Source of the DNA: Zizania palustris
Taxonomy: Eukaryota > Streptophyta > Magnoliopsida > Poales > Poaceae
Direction of reading: 5' to 3'
Length of the DNA stretch: 64,000 nucleotides
Assembly: GCA_019279435.1 (NCBI GenBank)
Contig: JAAALK010000287.1
Coordinates: forward strand, 15,748,162 to 15,812,161
The notes below the pieces were generated by a model, which did not search any database, was not told the origin of the DNA, and saw only the letters and a program-made list of their open reading frames with translations. Both the position numbers and the translations under genes were made by a program. Below are positions 63,932-64,000 of this stretch, one piece after another (positions within the stretch are counted from its first letter, which is position 1; each line of letters opens with the position of its first letter).

Positions 63932-64000
63932 ATCTCCCCCTTGATGAGTGCATTGTCAACATTCCTCTTTTCACAGCTCTTCAGCACCTGCGAACAAATG
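63932..64000 (-). mobile_element. Polypurine tract and internal edge of the copia-type element
   Basis: The minus strand reads '...gcactcatcaagggggagat' up to the LTR. The form AAGGGGGAGAT before the LTR is typical of Ty1/copia elements of the SIRE/Maximus or Tork groups. The rest of the element lies beyond the window. Confidence 0.65.

Overview
The window is nuclear DNA from a grass (Poaceae). The evidence is two plant genes with GT-AG introns and GC-rich first exons, Tourist-type MITEs, and dense nested LTR retrotransposons of types familiar from rice and other cereals (a RIRE3/RIRE8-like chromovirus with an extra ORF upstream of gag, Ale/Retrofit-type copia elements, large non-coding LTR elements rich in CTTCGAAG-like motifs). 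I cannot name the species. I saw no tRNA, rRNA or CRISPR.

Layout. 1-9332: a minus-strand chromovirus (copy A) that runs off the left edge and sits inside the LTR of a related element. 9333-13430: remains of a non-autonomous LTR-type element with a broken coiled-coil gene, then an LTR-like stretch. 13440-16140: intergenic DNA with three inverted-repeat elements, one ending just upstream of the first gene. 16237-20765 (+): a three-CRM-domain organelle intron-splicing factor, best match CFM3, in nine exons, with a solo LTR in an intron and an apparent one-base frameshift. 22542-40701 (+): an 18-kb gene with 16 exons and three ZGRF1-like (DUF2439) domains. Its exon 11 is split by a hAT element (8-bp target duplication) that itself carries a minus-strand copia element. 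Its last intron holds a very young copia element (identical 110-bp LTRs, 5-bp target duplication) and a small non-autonomous LTR element. 42573-60409: a large non-coding LTR element made mostly of minisatellites, with a complete but mutated chromovirus (copy B, 44191-56529, TSD CAATG) in its 5' LTR and a solo LTR (58589-59060, TSD CTTCC) in its interior. 60410-61914: LTR and broken gag of a Tat-like gypsy element inserted in that element's 3' LTR. 61915-64000: 3' LTR and polypurine tract of a minus-strand copia-type element inserted in that gag.

The two genes are the only host genes I can support. The first should act in chloroplasts and/or mitochondria on group II introns. The second belongs to a family linked to DNA repair helicases. 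The most unusual items are: the young copia element that has a complete pol but no recognisable gag and joins its two ORFs by an ATGA overlap; the exon insertion that frame-preserving exon skipping could bypass; and an LTR whose TATA region has been replaced by an inverted copy of nearby sequence. Exon boundaries, target duplications and LTR ends were read by eye; sequence identities are estimates unless stated.
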